Source of the DNA: Rhabditoides inermis
Lineage: Eukaryota; Nematoda; Chromadorea; Rhabditida; Rhabditidae
Direction of reading: 5' to 3'
NCBI GenBank assembly: GCA_963966185.1
Contig: CAWZYM010000075.1
Span: 180,001 to 244,000 of the forward strand
DNA length: 64,000 nucleotides
The position numbers were made by a program, and so were the translations under genes. The notes under the pieces were generated by a model. It had not been told where the DNA came from. It saw only the letters and a list, made by a program, of their open reading frames with translations, and searched no databases. Shown here piece after piece: positions 39,726 through 52,700 of the stretch (position 1 is its first letter; every line of letters starts with the position of its first letter).

Positions 39726-40800
39726 TTTTCTTTGAAAAGTACTTGCGTAAACAGATGAACTTTGTCTTATCCCAATGCAGCAAAAGCACATGCATAAAGC
39801 GTTTACAAATACTAAGACAAACCTGCACTTCTCTCTTCTCTCTTTCTCTCTTATCTCTCCTACTTGTGTTCACTGGTTAGTATCAACAGAACTTTCCCGA
39901 ATGCGCAGGTTTGTGTTAGTATTTGTAAACGCTTTATGCATGTGCTTTTGCTGCATTGGGATAAGACAAAGTTCATCTGTTTACGCAAGTACTTTTCAAA
40001 GAAAATAAATGTCCTTTTGTTAAATTTCATAGAAATTTTGAATATGTGCTGAATTATGACTATTCATCTGGATTATATCAAAAACTACTATCTCTCACTC
40101 CCTCTGTTCTCTCCTTCTCTTCGTCCCTTCTCTCTCTTTCACTGTTCCTTCTCTCTCTTTCACTGTTCTCTCTCTCACTCTCACTTTCTGCCCTTCTCTC
40201 TCTGTCTCTTTATATCTTTCTGCTCTTCTATCAACGTTTACAAATACTAACACAAACTCTAGGCCGTTCTCTCTCTTCTTACTTTCATGTACCACAGATC
40301 ACACGTTACGTTTCGGATCGCCGTTACGTTTCACAAAACGTTTTTCCTCACATATTTACACTACTGTTCGGAGTCGCGCCTACTGCGCTCTTTCTCCTGG
40401 TTATAGTTGGCGGACCCAAAACAACGCAAACCCGGCGCGAATTGTACGCTGGCGGCGGCGGGGCGAACTACATTCAAAGTGCTAGTTAGAGAACACGCGC
40501 AGAAAACGCGAGAGAGAACGCTTTCGGCAGAGAGTCAGAGTTACCGGACACGACACCCACACACACACACGCTGGCCTCTCACCTCATGGGTGCGCGAGA
40601 TCGCTCATAACTTCTTTCGGAGAAAAGATACAAAGATGCCCACGACCAATGATCTGTCCTAGGGAACGGTGCGAATCTAACTAACATGTTTTGGATGAGT
40701 CCACATTGTTGTTAACATGACCTTCGGATATCGCTTCTTAAAAATTCTGGCGCGAGCCCTATCCTAAGCCAAAAGAGAGGGCGCTGCGCGCCCTCTCTAA
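39726..40800 (+). mobile_element. Helitron-like non-autonomous element, subfamily A
   Basis: 1,075 bp starting TTTTCTTT and ending CTCTCTAA. Inserted between A and T of LINE-A without target-site duplication; leaving it out rejoins the LINE-A frame. Near the 5' end is a pair of about 102-nt inverted arms (39725-39826 and 39905-40006) with one mismatch and a 78-nt CT-rich loop. The 3' end is a perfect 11-bp palindrome AGAGAGGGCGC-TGC-GCGCCCTCTCT (40774-40798) directly before AA, so the end reads CTAA. A|T insertion, 3' hairpin and CTRR end are Helitron traits; the 5' TTTTC in place of TC and the missing hairpin-to-CTRR spacer are not. No coding capacity seen. Confidence 0.68.
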
Positions 40801-41110
40801 TTTCTTCATATACAAAATCAAGACCCCACTAATTTCTAAAATATGAAGCTGGGGCAACTCTTAATCAGAAGTGGTGGCAAACGGCACATATGGACCGTTT
40901 TTCTCACTCACTTTTATCTCGTTTCGGGTGATGAGACTGCACTTTTCCTGCATAGATCATGTTAACTCTGATTTCTGGGGAGATACCGGTTGTACCGGGT
41001 CGCAGGGATACGGACCGACGACGGGGGCTGCTGTGCCGCCCGATCATCTTATTGTATTTCCTTTTATGCCGTCAAATGCATTTGAATAAAACTATTATCA
41101 TATATATAAA
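40801..41110 (+). pseudogene. LINE-A C terminus and 3' UTR, copy 1
   Basis: Opens with FFIYKIKT in frame with the RT part, soon meets a stop, and ends after a poly(A) signal AATAAA (41085-41090) and a TA-rich tail. The satellite restarts at ATCGGTCATCAC. Confidence 0.72.
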
Positions 41111-44100
41111 TCGGTCATCACTCCCCAGATCAACAGACTGTACACGTCTCTCTCTCTCTTTCTTCTCTTCCTCCCTCCTTTCTTTCTCCTTCTTTTTACT
41201 CTCAGCCCCGCCATCTGACGCCACGCCCCCGCATCTCAAACACAATACTACAAAAAAATACCAAGAACGCTAGTTCGCACTGCACACACTTGGCATTCTG
41301 TGACATGGCAACGTGGTCGAATGTACGCGAAAGCACACGACATCAATAATCGGTCATCACTTCCCAGATCGACAGATTGTACACGTCTCTCTCTTTCTCC
41401 TCTTCCTCCCTCCTTTCTCTCTCCCTCTCTCCTTCTTTTTACTCTCAGCCCCGCCATCTGACGCCACGCCCCCGCATTTCCAACACAATACTACAAAAAT
41501 ACCAAGAACGCTAGTTCGCACTGCACACACTTGACATTCTGTGACATGGCAACGTGGTCGAATGTACGCGAAAGCACACGACATCAATAATCGGTCATCA
41601 CTTCCCAGATCAACAGATTGCACACGTCTCTCTCTATCTTTCTCCTCTTCCTCCCTTCTTTCTTTCCCTCTCTCCTTCTTTTCACGCTCAGCCCCGCCAT
41701 CTGACGCCACGCCCCCGCATCTCAAACACAATACTTCAAAAAATACCAAGAACGCTAGTTCGCACTGCACACACTTGACATTCTGTGACATGGCAACGTG
41801 GTCGAATGCACGCGAAACCACACGACATCAATAATCGGTCATCACTTCCCAGATCGACAGATTGTACACGTCTCTCTCTCTTTCTCCTCTTCCTCCCTCC
41901 TTTCTCTCTCCCTCTCTCCTTCTTTTTACTCTCAGCCCCGCCATCTGACGCCACGCCCCCGCATTTCAAACACAATACTACAAAAATACCAAGAACGCTA
42001 GTTCGCACTGCACACACTTGACATTCTGTGACATGGCAACGTGGTCGAATGTACGCGAAAGCACACGACATCAATAATCGGTCATCACTTCCCAGATCAA
42101 CAGATTGCACACGTCTCTCTCTCTCTTTCTCCTCTTCCTACCTTCTTTCTTTCCCTCTCTCCTTCTTTTCACGCTCAGCCCCGCCATCTGACGCCACGCC
42201 CCGCATCTCAAACACACAAAAAATACCAAGAACGCTAGTTCGCACTGCACACACTTGGCATTCTGTGACATGGCAACGTGGTCGAATGCACGCGAAAGCA
42301 CGCGACATCAATAATCGGTTAACACTTCCCAGATCAACAGATTGTACACGTCTCTCTCTTTCTCCTCTTCCTCCCTCCTTTCTCTCTCCCTCTCTCCTTC
42401 TTTTTACTCTCAGCCCCGCCATCTGACGCCACGCCCCCGCATTTCAAACACAATACTACAAAAAATACCAAGAACGCTAGTTCGCACTGCACACACTTGG
42501 CATTCTGTGACATGGCAACGTGGTCGAATGCACGCGAAAGCACACGACATCAATAATCGGTTAACACTTCCCAGATTAACAGATTGTACACGTCTCTCTC
42601 TTTCTCCTCTTCCTCCCTCCTTTCTCTCTCCCTCACTCCTTCTTTTTACTCTCAGCCCCGCCATCTGACGCCACGCCCCCGCATTTCAAACACAATACTA
42701 CAAAAAATACCAAGAACGCTAGTTCGCACTGCACACACTTGGCATTCTGTGACATGGCAACGTGGTCGAATGCACGCGAAAGCACACGACATCAATAATC
42801 GGTTAACACTTCCCAGATTAACAGATTGTACACGTCTCTCTCTTTCTCCTCTTCCTCCCTCCTTTCTCTCTCCCTCTCTCCTTCTTTTTACTCTCAGCCC
42901 CGCCATCTGACGCCACGCCCCCGCATCTCAAACACAATACTTCAAAAAATACCAAGAACGTTAGTTCGCACTGCACACACTTGGCATTCTGTGACATGGC
43001 AACGTGGTCGAATGCACGCGAAAGCACACGACATCAATAATCGGTTAACACTTCCCAGATTAACAGATTGTACACGTCTCTCTCTTTCTCCTCTTCCTCC
43101 CTCCTTTCTCTCTCCCTCTCTCCTTCTTTTTACTCTCAGCCCCGCCATCTGACGCCACGCCCCCGCATCTCAAACACAATACTTCAAAAAATACCAAGAA
43201 CGTTAGTTCGCACTGCACACACTTGGCATTCTGTGACATGGCAACGTGGTCGAATGCACGCGAAAGCACGCGACATCAATAATCGGTCATCACTTCCCAG
43301 ATCAACAGATTGTACACGTCTCTCTCTTTCTCCTCTTCCTCCCTCCTTTCTCTCTCCCTCTCTCCTTCTTTTTACTCTCAGCCCCGCCATCTGACGCCAC
43401 GCCCCCGCATTTCAAACACAATACTACAAAAAATACCAAGAACGCTAGTTCGCACTGCACACACTTGGCATTCTGTGACATGGAAACGTGGTCGAATGCA
43501 CGCGAAACCACACGACATCAATAATCGGTCATCACTTCCCAGATCGACAGATTGTACACGTCTCTCTCTCTTTCTCCTCTTTCTCCCTCCTTTCTCTCTC
43601 CCTCTCTCCTTCTTTTCACTCTCAGCCCCGCCATCTGACGCCACGCCCCCGCATTTCAAACACATTACTACAAAAAATACCAAGAACGCTAGTTCGCACT
43701 GCACACACTTGGCATTCTGTGACATGGCAACGTGGTCGAATGCACACGAAAGCACACGACATCAATAATCGGTCATCACTTCCCAGATCAACAGATTGTA
43801 CAGTCTCTCATTCTTTCTCCTCTTCCTCCCTCCTTTCTCTCTCCCTCTCTCCTTCTTTTTACTCTCAGCCCCGCCATCTGACGCCACGCCCCCGCATCTC
43901 GAACACAATACTTCAAAAAATACCAAGAACGTTAGTTCGCACTGCACACACTTGGCATTCTGTGACATGGCAACGTGGTCGAATGCACGCGAAAGCACGC
44001 GACATCAATAATCGGTCATCACTTCCCAGATCAACAGATTGTACACGTCTCTCTCTTTCTCCTCTTCCTCCCTCCTTTCTCTCTCCCTCTCTCCTTCTTT

Positions 44101-44724
44101 TTACTCTCAGCCCCGCCATCTGACGCCACGCCCCCGCATTTCAAACACAATACTACAAAAAATACCAAGAACGCTAGTTCGCACTGCACACACTTGGCAT
44201 TCTGTGACATGGCAACGTGGTCGAATGCACGCGAAACCACACGACATCAATAATCGGTCATCACTTCCCAGATCGACAGATTGTACACGTCTCTCTCTCT
44301 TTCTCCTCTTTCTCCCTCCTTTCTCTCTCCCTCTCTCCTTCTTTTCACTCTCAGCCCCGCCATCTGACGCCACGCCCCCGCATTTCAAACACATTACTAC
44401 AAAAATACCAAGAACGCTAGTTCGCACTGCACACACTTGGCATTCTGTGACATGGCAACGTGGTCGAATGCACACGAAAGCACACGACATCAATAATCGG
44501 TCATCACTTCCCAGATCAACAGATTGTACACGTCTCTCTCTCTTTCTTCTCTTCCTCCCTCCTTTCTCTCTCCCTCTCTCCTTCTTTTTACTCTCAGCCC
44601 CGCCATCTGACACCACGCCCCCGCATCTCAAACACAATACTACAAAAAATACCAAGAACGCTAGTTCGCACTGCACACACTTGGCATTCTGTGACATGGC
44701 AACGTGGTCGACTGCACGCGAAAG
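41111..44724. repeat. 242-bp satellite, block 1 (about 15 monomers)
   Basis: Tandem monomers, typically 242 bp apart (for example five in a row from 42342 to 43310). Each has a fixed part (ATCGGTCATCACTTCCCAG), a CT-rich tract of about 60 nt ending TTTTTACTCTCAG, and fixed CCCCGCCATCTGACGCCACG and GTGACATGGCAACGTGG segments. The monomers differ by a few bases and by indels in the CT tract. Confidence 0.97.
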
Positions 44725-45336
44725 TATATATCTGGATGTTGCGAAGGCTTTCGACACTGTATCGCACAGACGACTAATACAAATCTGTGATGCGTATGGC
44801 TTCCGCGGCGATCTCCTTAGGTGGCTACTAAATTATTTGACTGGAAGGACCTAATGTGTGCGTATATTCAACAAATTGTCTGATTGGTTAGATGTCTTAT
44901 CTGGAGTACCTCAAGGAAGTGTTGTAGGTCCGCTCTTGTTCTTGTTATATATCAACGATATTGGAGACGTTATCGAACATAGTAAATTTCACATTCATGC
45001 AGACGACCTAAAACTCTACCTGTCATCTAGTACTCCCTGTTTTATGTTAAAGTTGGAATCAGATCTTCGTCGCATCGCTAAGTTTTTCATTGAGAGACAA
45101 ATGAAACTGTCCGTTTCTAAATGTGAAAGTATGCATTTCGGCAAAAACAATCCTGAGAATTCGTACACTTGTGAGGGTCAACCTTTACGCTCGGTGCGAA
45201 ATATACGCGATTTAGGTATTCAACTCACTTTCGATCTCAGTCCTGACAGTCATATTTCAAAACAAGTACGGAAAGCATCTGCTCTTGCTACTCTTGTTCC
45301 GCGTACTTTCTCCTATTCGAAAGACCTATACAGAAA
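44725..45336 (+). pseudogene. LINE-A reverse transcriptase fragment, copy 2
   Basis: Starts within the RT at YLDVAKAFDTVSHRR and keeps the same in-frame TAA and HADDLKLYL motif as copy 1. It arose by the 5.6-kb duplication, not by a new insertion. Confidence 0.9.
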
Positions 45337-46411
45337 TTTTCTTTGAAAAGTACTTGCGTAAACAGATGAACTTTGTCTTATCCCAATGCAGCAAAAGCAC
45401 ATGCATAAAGCGTTTACAAATACTAAGACAAACCTGCACTTCTCTCTTCTCTCTTTCTCTCTTATCTCTCCTACTTGTGTTCACTGGTTAGTATCAACAG
45501 AACTTTCCCGAATGCGCAGGTTTGTGTTAGTATTTGTAAACGCTTTATGCATGTGCTTTTGCTGCATTGGGATAAGACAAAGTTCATCTGTTTACGCAAG
45601 TACTTTTCAAAGAAAATAAATGTCCTTTTGTTAAATTTCATAGAAATTTTGAATATGTGCTGAATTATGACTATTCATCTGGATTATATCAAAAACTACT
45701 ATCTCTCACTCCCTCTGTTCTCTCCTTCTCTTCGTCCCTTCTCTCTCTTTCACTGTTCCTTCTCTCTCTTTCACTGTTCTCTCTCTCACTCTCACTTTCT
45801 GCCCTTCTCTCTCTGTCTCTTTATATCTTTCTGCTCTTCTATCAACGTTTACAAATACTAACACAAACTCTAGGCCGTTCTCTCTCTTCTTACTTTCATG
45901 TACCACAGATCACACGTTACGTTTCGGATCGCCGTTACGTTTCACAAAACGTTTTTCCTCACATATTTACACTACTGTTCGGAGTCGCGCCTACTGCGCT
46001 CTTTCTCCTGGTTATAGTTGGCGGACCCAAAACAACGCAAACCCGGCGCGAATTGTACGCTGGCGGCGGCGGGGCGAACTACATTCAAAGTGCTAGTTAG
46101 AGAACACGCGCAGAAAACGCGAGAGAGAACGCTTTCGGCAGAGAGTCAGAGTTACCGGACACGACACCCACACACACACACGCTGGCCTCTCACCTCATG
46201 GGTGCGCGAGATCGCTCATAACTTCTTTCGGAGAAAAGATACAAAGATGCCCACGACCAATGATCTGTCCTAGGGAACGGTGCGAATCTAACTAACATGT
46301 TTTGGATGAGTCCACATTGTTGTTAACATGACCTTCGGATATCGCTTCTTAAAAATTCTGGCGCGAGCCCTATCCTAAGCCAAAAGAGAGGGCGCTGCGC
46401 GCCCTCTCTAA
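45337..46411 (+). mobile_element. Helitron-like element, subfamily A, duplicate
   Basis: Same sequence and ends as the element at 39726-40800, shifted by 5,611 bp. Arms at 45336-45437 and 45516-45617. Confidence 0.68.
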
Positions 46412-46721
46412 TTTCTTCATATACAAAATCAAGACTTCACTAATTTCTAAAATATGAAGCTGGGGCAACTCTTAATCAGAAGTGGTGGCAAACGGCACAT
46501 ATGGACCGTTTTTCTCACTCACTTTTATCTCGTTTCGGGTGATGAGACTGCACTTTTCCTGCATAGATCATGTTAACTCTGATTTCTGGGGAGATACCGG
46601 TTGTACCGGGTCGCAGGGATACGGACCGACGACGGGGGCTGCTGTGCCGCCCGATCATCTTATTGTATTTCCTTTTATGCCGTCAAATGCATTTGAATAA
46701 AACTATTATCATATATATAAA
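46412..46721 (+). pseudogene. LINE-A C terminus and 3' UTR, copy 2
   Basis: Duplicate of 40801-41110, with the only difference seen by eye near 46435 (CTTCACT for CCCCACT). Confidence 0.72.
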
Positions 46722-49700
46722 TCGGTCATCACTCCCCAGATCAACAGACTGTACACGTCTCTCTCTCTCTTTCTTCTCTTCCTCCCTCCTTTCTTTCTCC
46801 TTCTTTTTACTCTCAGCCCCGCCATCTGACGCCACGCCCCCGCATCTCAAACACAATACTACAAAAAAATACCAAGAACGCTAGTTCGCACTGCACACAC
46901 TTGGCATTCTGTGACATGGCAACGTGGTCGAATGTACGCGAAAGCACACGACATCAATAATCGGTCATCACTTCCCAGATCGACAGATTGTACACGTCTC
47001 TCTCTTTCTCCTCTTCCTCCCTCCTTTCTCTCTCCCTCTCTCCTTCTTTTTACTCTCAGCCCCGCCATCTGACGCCACGCCCCCGCATTTCCAACACAAT
47101 ACTACAAAAATACCAAGAACTCTAGTTCGCACTGCACACACTTGACATTCTGTGACATGGCAACGTGGTCGAATGTACGCGAAAGCACACGACATCAATA
47201 ATCGGTCATCACTTCCCAGATCAACAGATTGCACACGTCTCTCTCTATCTTTCTCCTCTTCCTCCCTTCTTTCTTTCCCTCTCTCCTTCTTTTCACGCTC
47301 AGCCCCGCCATCTGACGCCACGCCCCCGCATCTCAAACACAATACTTCAAAAAATACCAAGAACGCTAGTTCGCACTGCACACACTTGACATTCTGTGAC
47401 ATGGCAACGTGGTCGAATGCACGCGAAACCACACGACATCAATAATCGGTCATCACTTCCCAGATCGACAGATTGTACACGTCTCTCTCTCTTTCTCCTC
47501 TTCCTCCCTCCTTTCTCTCTCCCTCTCTCCTTCTTTTTACTCTCAGCCCCGCCATCTGACGCCACGCCCCCGCATTTCAAACACAATACTACAAAAATAC
47601 CAAGAACGCTAGTTCGCACTGCACACACTTGACATTCTGTGACATGGCAACGTGGTCGAATGTACGCGAAAGCACACGACATCAATAATCGGTCATCACT
47701 TCCCAGATCAACAGATTGCACACGTCTCTCTCTCTCTTTCTCCTCTTCCTACCTTCTTTCTTTCCCTCTCTCCTTCTTTTCACGCTCAGCCCCGCCATCT
47801 GACGCCACGCCCCGCATCTCAAACACACAAAAAATACCAAGAACGCTAGTTCGCACTGCACACACTTGGCATTCTGTGACATGGCAACGTGGTCGAATGC
47901 ACGCGAAAGCACGCGACATCAATAATCGGTTAACACTTCCCAGATCAACAGATTGTACACGTCTCTCTCTTTCTCCTCTTCCTCCCTCCTTTCTCTCTCC
48001 CTCTCTCCTTCTTTTTACTCTCAGCCCCGCCATCTGACGCCACGCCCCCGCATTTCAAACACAATACTACAAAAAATACCAAGAACGCTAGTTCGCACTG
48101 CACACACTTGGCATTCTGTGACATGGCAACGTGGTCGAATGCACGCGAAAGCACACGACATCAATAATCGGTTAACACTTCCCAGATTAACAGATTGTAC
48201 ACGTCTCTCTCTTTCTCCTCTTCCTCCCTCCTTTCTCTCTCCCTCACTCCTTCTTTTTACTCTCAGCCCCGCCATCTGACGCCACGCCCCCGCAATTCAA
48301 ACACAATACTACAAAAAATACCAAGAACGCTAGTTCGCACTGCACACACTTGGCATTCTGTGACATGGCAACGTGGTCGAATGCACGCGAAAGCACACGA
48401 CATCAATAATCGGTTAACACTTCCCAGATTAACAGATTGTACACGTCTCTCTCTTTCTCCTCTTCCTCCCTCCTTTCTCTCTCCCTCTCTCCTTCTTTTT
48501 ACTCTCAGCCCCGCCATCTGACGCCACGCCCCCGCATCTCAAACACAATACTTCAAAAAATACCAAGAACGTTAGTTCGCACTGCACACACTTGGCATTC
48601 TGTGACATGGCAACGTGGTCGAATGCACGCGAAAGCACACGACATCAATAATCGGTTAACACTTCCCAGATTAACAGATTGTACACGTCTCTCTCTTTCT
48701 CCTCTTCCTCCCTCCTTTCTCTCTCCCTCTCTCCTTCTTTTTACTCTCAGCCCCGCCATCTGACGCCACGCCCCCGCATCTCAAACACAATACTTCAAAA
48801 AATACCAAGAACGTTAGTTCGCACTGCACACACTTGGCATTCTGTGACATGGCAACGTGGTCGAATGCACGCGAAAGCACGCGACATCAATAATCGGTCA
48901 TCACTTCCCAGATCAACAGATTGTACACGTCTCTCTCTTTCTCCTCTTCCTCCCTCCTTTCTCTCTCCCTCTCTCCTTCTTTTTACTCTCAGCCCCGCCA
49001 TCTGACGCCACGCCCCCGCATTTCAAACACAATACTACAAAAAATACCAAGAACGCTAGTTCGCACTGCACACACTTGGCATTCTGTGACATGGAAACGT
49101 GGTCGAATGCACGCGAAACCACACGACATCAATAATCGGTCATCACTTCCCAGATCGACAGATTGTACACGTCTCTCTCTCTTTCTCCTCTTTCTCCCTC
49201 CTTTCTCTCTCCCTCTCTCCTTCTTTTCACTCTCAGCCCCGCCATCTGACGCCACGCCCCCGCATTTCAAACACATTACTACAAAAATACCAAGAACGCT
49301 AGTTCGCACTGCACACACTTGGCATTCTGTGACATGGCAACGTGGTCGAATGCACACGAAAGCACACGACATCAATAATCGGTCATCACTTCCCAGATCA
49401 ACAGATTGTACAGTCTCTCATTCTTTCTCCTCTTCCTCCCTCCTTTCTCTCTCCCTCTCTCCTTCTTTTTACTCTCAGCCCCGCCATCTGACGCCACGCC
49501 CCCGCATCTCAAACACAATACTTCAAAAAATACCAAGAACGTTAGTTCGCACTGCACACACTTGGCATTCTGTGACATGGCAACGTGGTCGAATGCACGC
49601 GAAAGCACGCGACATCAATAATCGGTCATCACTTCCCAGATCAACAGATTGTACACGTCTCTCTCTTTTCCTCTTCCTCCCTCCTTTCTCTCTCCCTCTC

Positions 49701-52700
49701 TCCTTCTTTTTACTCTCAGCCCCGCCATCTGACGCCACGCCCCCGCATTTCAAACACAATACTACAAAAAATACCAAGAACGCTAGTTCGCACTGCACAC
49801 ACTTGGCATTCTGTGACATGGCAACGTGGTCGAATGCACGCGAAACCACACGACATCAATAATCGGTCATCACTTCCCAGATCGACAGATTGTACACGTC
49901 TCTCTCTCTTTCTCCTCTTTCTCCCTCCTTTCTCTCTCCCTCTCTCCTTCTTTTCACTCTCAGCCCCGCCATCTGACGCCACGCCCCCGCATTTCAAACA
50001 CATTACTACAAAAATACCAAGAACGCTAGTTCGCACTGCACACACTTGGCATTCTGTGACATGGCAACGTGGTCGAATGCACACGAAAGCACACGACATC
50101 AATAATCGGTCATCACTTCCCAGATCAACAGATTGTACAGTCTCTCATTCTTTCTCCTCTTCCTCCCTCCTTTCTCTCTCCCTCTCTTCTTTTTTCACTC
50201 TTAGCCCCGCCATCTGACACCACGCCCCCGCATCTCAAACACAATACTACAAAAAAAACCAAGAACGCTAGTTCGCACTGCACACACTTGGCATTCTGTG
50301 ACATGGCAACGTGTTCGAATGCACGCGAAACCACACGACATCAATAATCGGTCATCACTTCCCAGATCAACAGATTGTACACGTCTCTCTCTCTTTCTTC
50401 TCTTCCTCCCTCCTTTCTCTCTCCCTCTCTCCTTCTTTTTACTCTCAGCCCCGCCATCTGACACCACGCCCCCGCATCTCAAACACAATACTACAAAAAA
50501 TACCAAGAACGCTAGTTCGCACTGCACACACTTGGCATTCTGTGACATGGCAACGTGGTCGACTGCACGCGAAAGCACACGAAATCAATAATCGGTCAAC
50601 ACTTTCCAGATCAACAGATTGTACACGTCTCTCTCTTTCTCCTCTTCCTCCCTCCTTTCTCTCTCCCTCTCTCCTTCTTTTTACTCTCAGCCCCGCCACC
50701 TGACGCCACGCCTCCGCATTTCAAACACAATACTACAAAAAATACCAAGAACGCTAGCTCGCACTGCACACACTTGGCATTCTGTGACATGGCAACGTGG
50801 TCAAATGCACGCGAAAGCACACGACATCAATAATCGGTCATCACTTACCAGATCAACAGATTGTACACGTCTCTCTCTTTCTCCTCTTCCTCCCTCCTTT
50901 CTCTCTCCCTCTCTCCTTCTTTTTACTCTCAGCCCCGCCACCTGACGCCACGCCTCCGCATTTCAAACACAATACTACAAAAAATACCAAGAACGCTAGT
51001 TCGCACTGCACACACTTGGCATTCTGTGACATGGCAACGTGGTCGAATGCACGCGAAACCACACGACATCAATAATCGGTCATCACTTCCCAAATCAACA
51101 TATTGTACACGTCTCTCTCTCTCTTTCTCCTCTTCCTCCCTTCTTTCTTTCTCCCTCTCTCCTTCTTTTTACTCTCAGCCACGCCATCTGACGCCACGCC
51201 CCCGCATCTCAAACACAATACTACAAAAAATACCAAGAACGCTAGTTCGCACTGCACACACTTGGCATTCTGTGACATGGCAACGTGGTCGAATGCACGC
51301 GAAACCACACGACATCAATAATCGGTCATCACTTCCCAGATCAACATGTTCTACACGTCTCTCTCTCTCTCTTTCTCCTCTTCCTCCCTTCTTTCTTTCT
51401 CCCTCTCTCCTTCTTTTTACTCTCAGCCACGTCATCTGACGCCACGCCCCCGCATCTCAAACACAATACTACAAAAAATACCAAGAACGCTAGTTCGCAC
51501 TGCACACACTTGGCATTCTGTGACATGGCAACGTGGTCGAATGCACGCGAAACCACACGACATCATTAATCGGTCATCACTTCCCAGATCAACAGATTGT
51601 ACAGTCTCTCATTCTTTCTCCTCTTCCTCCCTCCTTTCTCTCTCCCTCTCTTCTTTTTTTACTCTCAGCCCCGCCATCTGACACCACGCCCCCGCATCTC
51701 AAACACAATACTTCAAAAAATACCAAGAACGCTAGTTCGCACTGCACACACTTGGCATTCTGTGACATGGCAACGTGGTCGAATGCACGCGAAACCACAC
51801 GACATCAATAATCGGTCATCACTTCCCAGATCGACAGATTGTACACGTCTCTCTCTCTTTCTCCTCTTTCTCCCTCCTTTCTCTCTCCCTCTCTCCTTCT
51901 TTTCACTCTCAGCCCCGCCATCTGACGCCACGCCCCCGCATTTCAAACACATTACTACAAAAATACCAAGAACGCTAGTTCGCACTGCACACACTTGGCA
52001 TTCTGTGACATGGCAACGTGGTCGAATGCACGCGAAACCACACGACATCAATAATCGGTCATCACTTCCCAGATCAACATGTTCTACACGTCTCTCTCTC
52101 TCTCTTTCTCCTCTTCCTCCCTTCTTTCTTTCTCCCTCTCTCCTTCTTTTTACTCTCAGCCACGTCATCTGACGCCACGCCCCCGCATCTCAAACACAAT
52201 ACTACAAAAAATACCAAGAACGCTAGTTCGCACTGCACACACTTGGCATTCTGTGACATGGCAACGTGGTCGAATGCACGCGAAACCACACGACATCATT
52301 AATCGGTCATCACTTCCCAGATCAACAGATTGTACAGTCTCTCATTCTTTCTCCTCTTCCTCCCTCCTTTCTCTCTCCCTCTCTTCTTTTTTTACTCTCA
52401 GCCCCGCCATCTGACACCACGCCCCCGCATCTCAAACACAATACTTCAAAAAATACCAAGAACGCTAGTTCGCACTGCACACACTTGGCATTCTGTGACA
52501 TGGCAACGTGGTCGAATGCACGCGAAACCACACGACATCAATAATCGGTCATCACTTCCCAGATCGACAGATTGTACACGTCTCTCTCTCTTTCTCCTCT
52601 TTCTCCCTCCTTTCTCTCTCCCTCTCTCCTTCTTTTCACTCTCAGCCCCGCCATCTGACGCCACGCCCCCGCATTTCAAACACATTACTACAAAAATACC

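Larger units (their letters stand above)
39114..50575. repeat. 5.6-kb tandem duplication (39114-44724 and 44725 to ~50575)
   Basis: Copy 2 repeats copy 1 at a shift of 5,611 bp (5,609-5,610 after small indels). Both carry part of the LINE-A RT including its TAA stop, the Helitron-like element, the LINE-A 3' end and satellite block 1. The junction joins satellite (CGCGAAAG) to LINE-A (TATATATCTGG) with AG in common. Copy 2 has about one extra monomer near its end, after which GTCGACTGCACGCGAAAG (50558-50575) matches the end of copy 1. Confidence 0.95.

Noticed and set aside
40095..40295. Small Arg/Glu-rich minus-strand ORF inside the Helitron-like element
   Set aside because: It is the complement of a CT-rich tract, with no other sign of coding.
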